Assembly: GCA_017437345.1 (NCBI GenBank)
Contig: JAFSBJ010000093.1
Coordinates: forward strand, 1-7,095
DNA length: 7,095 nt
From: Clostridia bacterium
GTDB taxonomy: Bacteria; Bacillota_A; Clostridia; UMGS1810
Direction: 5' to 3'
Positions 6,539 to 7,095 of the stretch are shown piece by piece. Within the stretch, counting starts at the first letter, position 1, and each line of letters opens with the position of its first letter. Both the position numbers and the translations under genes were made by a program. A model generated the notes under the pieces. It was not told the DNA's origin and made no database searches. It was given only the letters and a program-made list of their open reading frames with translations.

Positions 6539-7095
6539 TTATTGCATCTCCTTATAATATTTTAAAATACCGCTGTAGATTGAGTAGGCCATTTTCTCTC
6601 TGTATGCCTTAGTGAGAAGAAGCTTTTCCTCAACGGGATTGGATATAAATCCGCACTCCACAAGAACAGACGGTATTTTGCTTTCGTTTAAAAGATATAT
6701 ATCGTTTTTACTCTCCTTATGGGAGCGTTTGTTTGATTTGTCTGCAATGTTTTTTATTTCACTTTGTATTGCTTTTGCAAGAATTCTGTTTTCTTCAAGT
6801 ATGCTATTATAGAAAACCTGAGCGCCTCTGTATTTTTTCTCAGGGAAATTATTCATATGTATGCTGATAAACATATCAGCTCCGCTTCCGTCGCGGATTT
6901 CCTTTCTTTTTTTCATATCATTTCTTTTTATATTCCTTATGCTGTCGTTGGTATTATAGGCTATTGATTCATCAGCTGAGCGTGTGTATATAACATGGGC
7001 GCCGCTTTGCATAAGCATATTGCCAAGAGATTTTGCAACAAGAAGATTTAAATCCTTTTCCTTTGAGCCGCTATAACCTGTTGCACCGCCATCGG
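6539..7095 (-). CDS. cwlD: N-acetylmuramoyl-L-alanine amidase, CwlD-like (5' end beyond right edge)
   Basis: The minus-strand frame ending in TAA at 6541-6539 stays open to the window edge. An internal ATG at 7018 is not the true start, because the upstream codons encode conserved Amidase_3 sequence (DGGATGYSGSKEKDLNLLV). The 184 visible residues follow the zinc amidase pattern: the DGGATG that trails the family's HGG zinc motif, EKDLNL with a zinc-ligand Glu (codon 7058-7060), ADMFISIHMNNFP with a zinc-ligand His (codon 6857-6859), GAQVFYN, and SVLVECGFISNP with the catalytic Glu (codon 6656-6658). These enzymes cut the bond between muramic acid and the stem peptide. The compact catalytic-only form ending KYYKEMQ most resembles CwlD, which acts outside the membrane and helps make muramic-delta-lactam in the spore cortex; a general autolysin is the alternative. 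Any signal peptide or membrane anchor is off the window. The htpG ribosome site lies in its last codons. Confidence 0.9.
   Translation of the reverse strand, partial: DGGATGYSGSKEKDLNLLVAKSLGNMLMQSGAHVIYTRSADESIAYNTNDSIRNIKRNDMKKRKEIRDGSGADMFISIHMNNFPEKKYRGAQVFYNSILEENRILAKAIQSEIKNIADKSNKRSHKESKNDIYLLNESKIPSVLVECGFISNPVEEKLLLTKAYREKMAYSIYSGILKYYKEMQ
6548..6553 (-). promoter_or_regulatory. Ribosome binding site of htpG, inside the end of the amidase gene
   Basis: AAGGAG on the minus strand doubles as the Lys-Glu codons near the end of the amidase (KEMQ then stop) and sits 10 nt before the htpG ATG. This placement implies that ribosomes finishing the amidase can restart directly on htpG. Confidence 0.75.

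Noticed and set aside
6539..7018. Reading the amidase as a complete 159-residue protein starting at the ATG at 7018.
   Set aside because: The in-frame codons from 7093 down to 7019 encode conserved amidase motifs (DGGATG, EKDLNL), so the gene continues past the right edge.

Overview
The window looks like chromosomal DNA from a low-GC Firmicute, most likely a member of Clostridia. This rests on AT-rich codon use, strong purine-rich Shine-Dalgarno sites, consensus sigma-A promoters, U-tailed hairpin terminators, and the kind of protein relatives seen (a CwlD-type amidase, a short clostridial HtpG, an FbaA-type class II aldolase). The CwlD-type amidase hints at an endospore-forming lineage but does not prove it. 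No species is claimed.

Layout from left to right. Positions 1-155 (minus strand) hold the first 51 codons of a DNA-repair metallophosphoesterase of the SbcD/YhaO type, which runs off the left edge. Positions 156-315 are a divergent intergenic region with one good promoter facing each way. Positions 316-2835 (plus strand) encode a single 839-residue protein that joins a sugar-isomerase-like TIM barrel to a complete AMP-forming acyl-CoA synthetase. A perfect 16-bp hairpin at 2845-2880 ends this gene and the converging gene from the right. The rest is on the minus strand, read right to left: a CwlD-like N-acetylmuramoyl-L-alanine amidase cut by the right edge, htpG (1 nt after it), the class II fructose-bisphosphate aldolase gene with its own consensus promoter, and an RluA-family pseudouridine synthase.

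How they fit together: the minus-strand genes form a co-directional run, probably cwlD-htpG as one unit and fba as a separately promoted, terminated unit. rluA starts only 11 nt after the fba terminator's T-tract, so it probably depends on readthrough. There is no obvious pathway link between the housekeeping genes. The least ordinary item is the isomerase/acyl-CoA synthetase fusion, which has its own promoter and terminator and no metabolic neighbours in view that would reveal its substrate. The second is a perfect 24-nt palindrome lying over the -10 box and predicted start site of the fba promoter, placed like an operator. No mobile elements, CRISPR arrays, tRNA or rRNA genes were seen.
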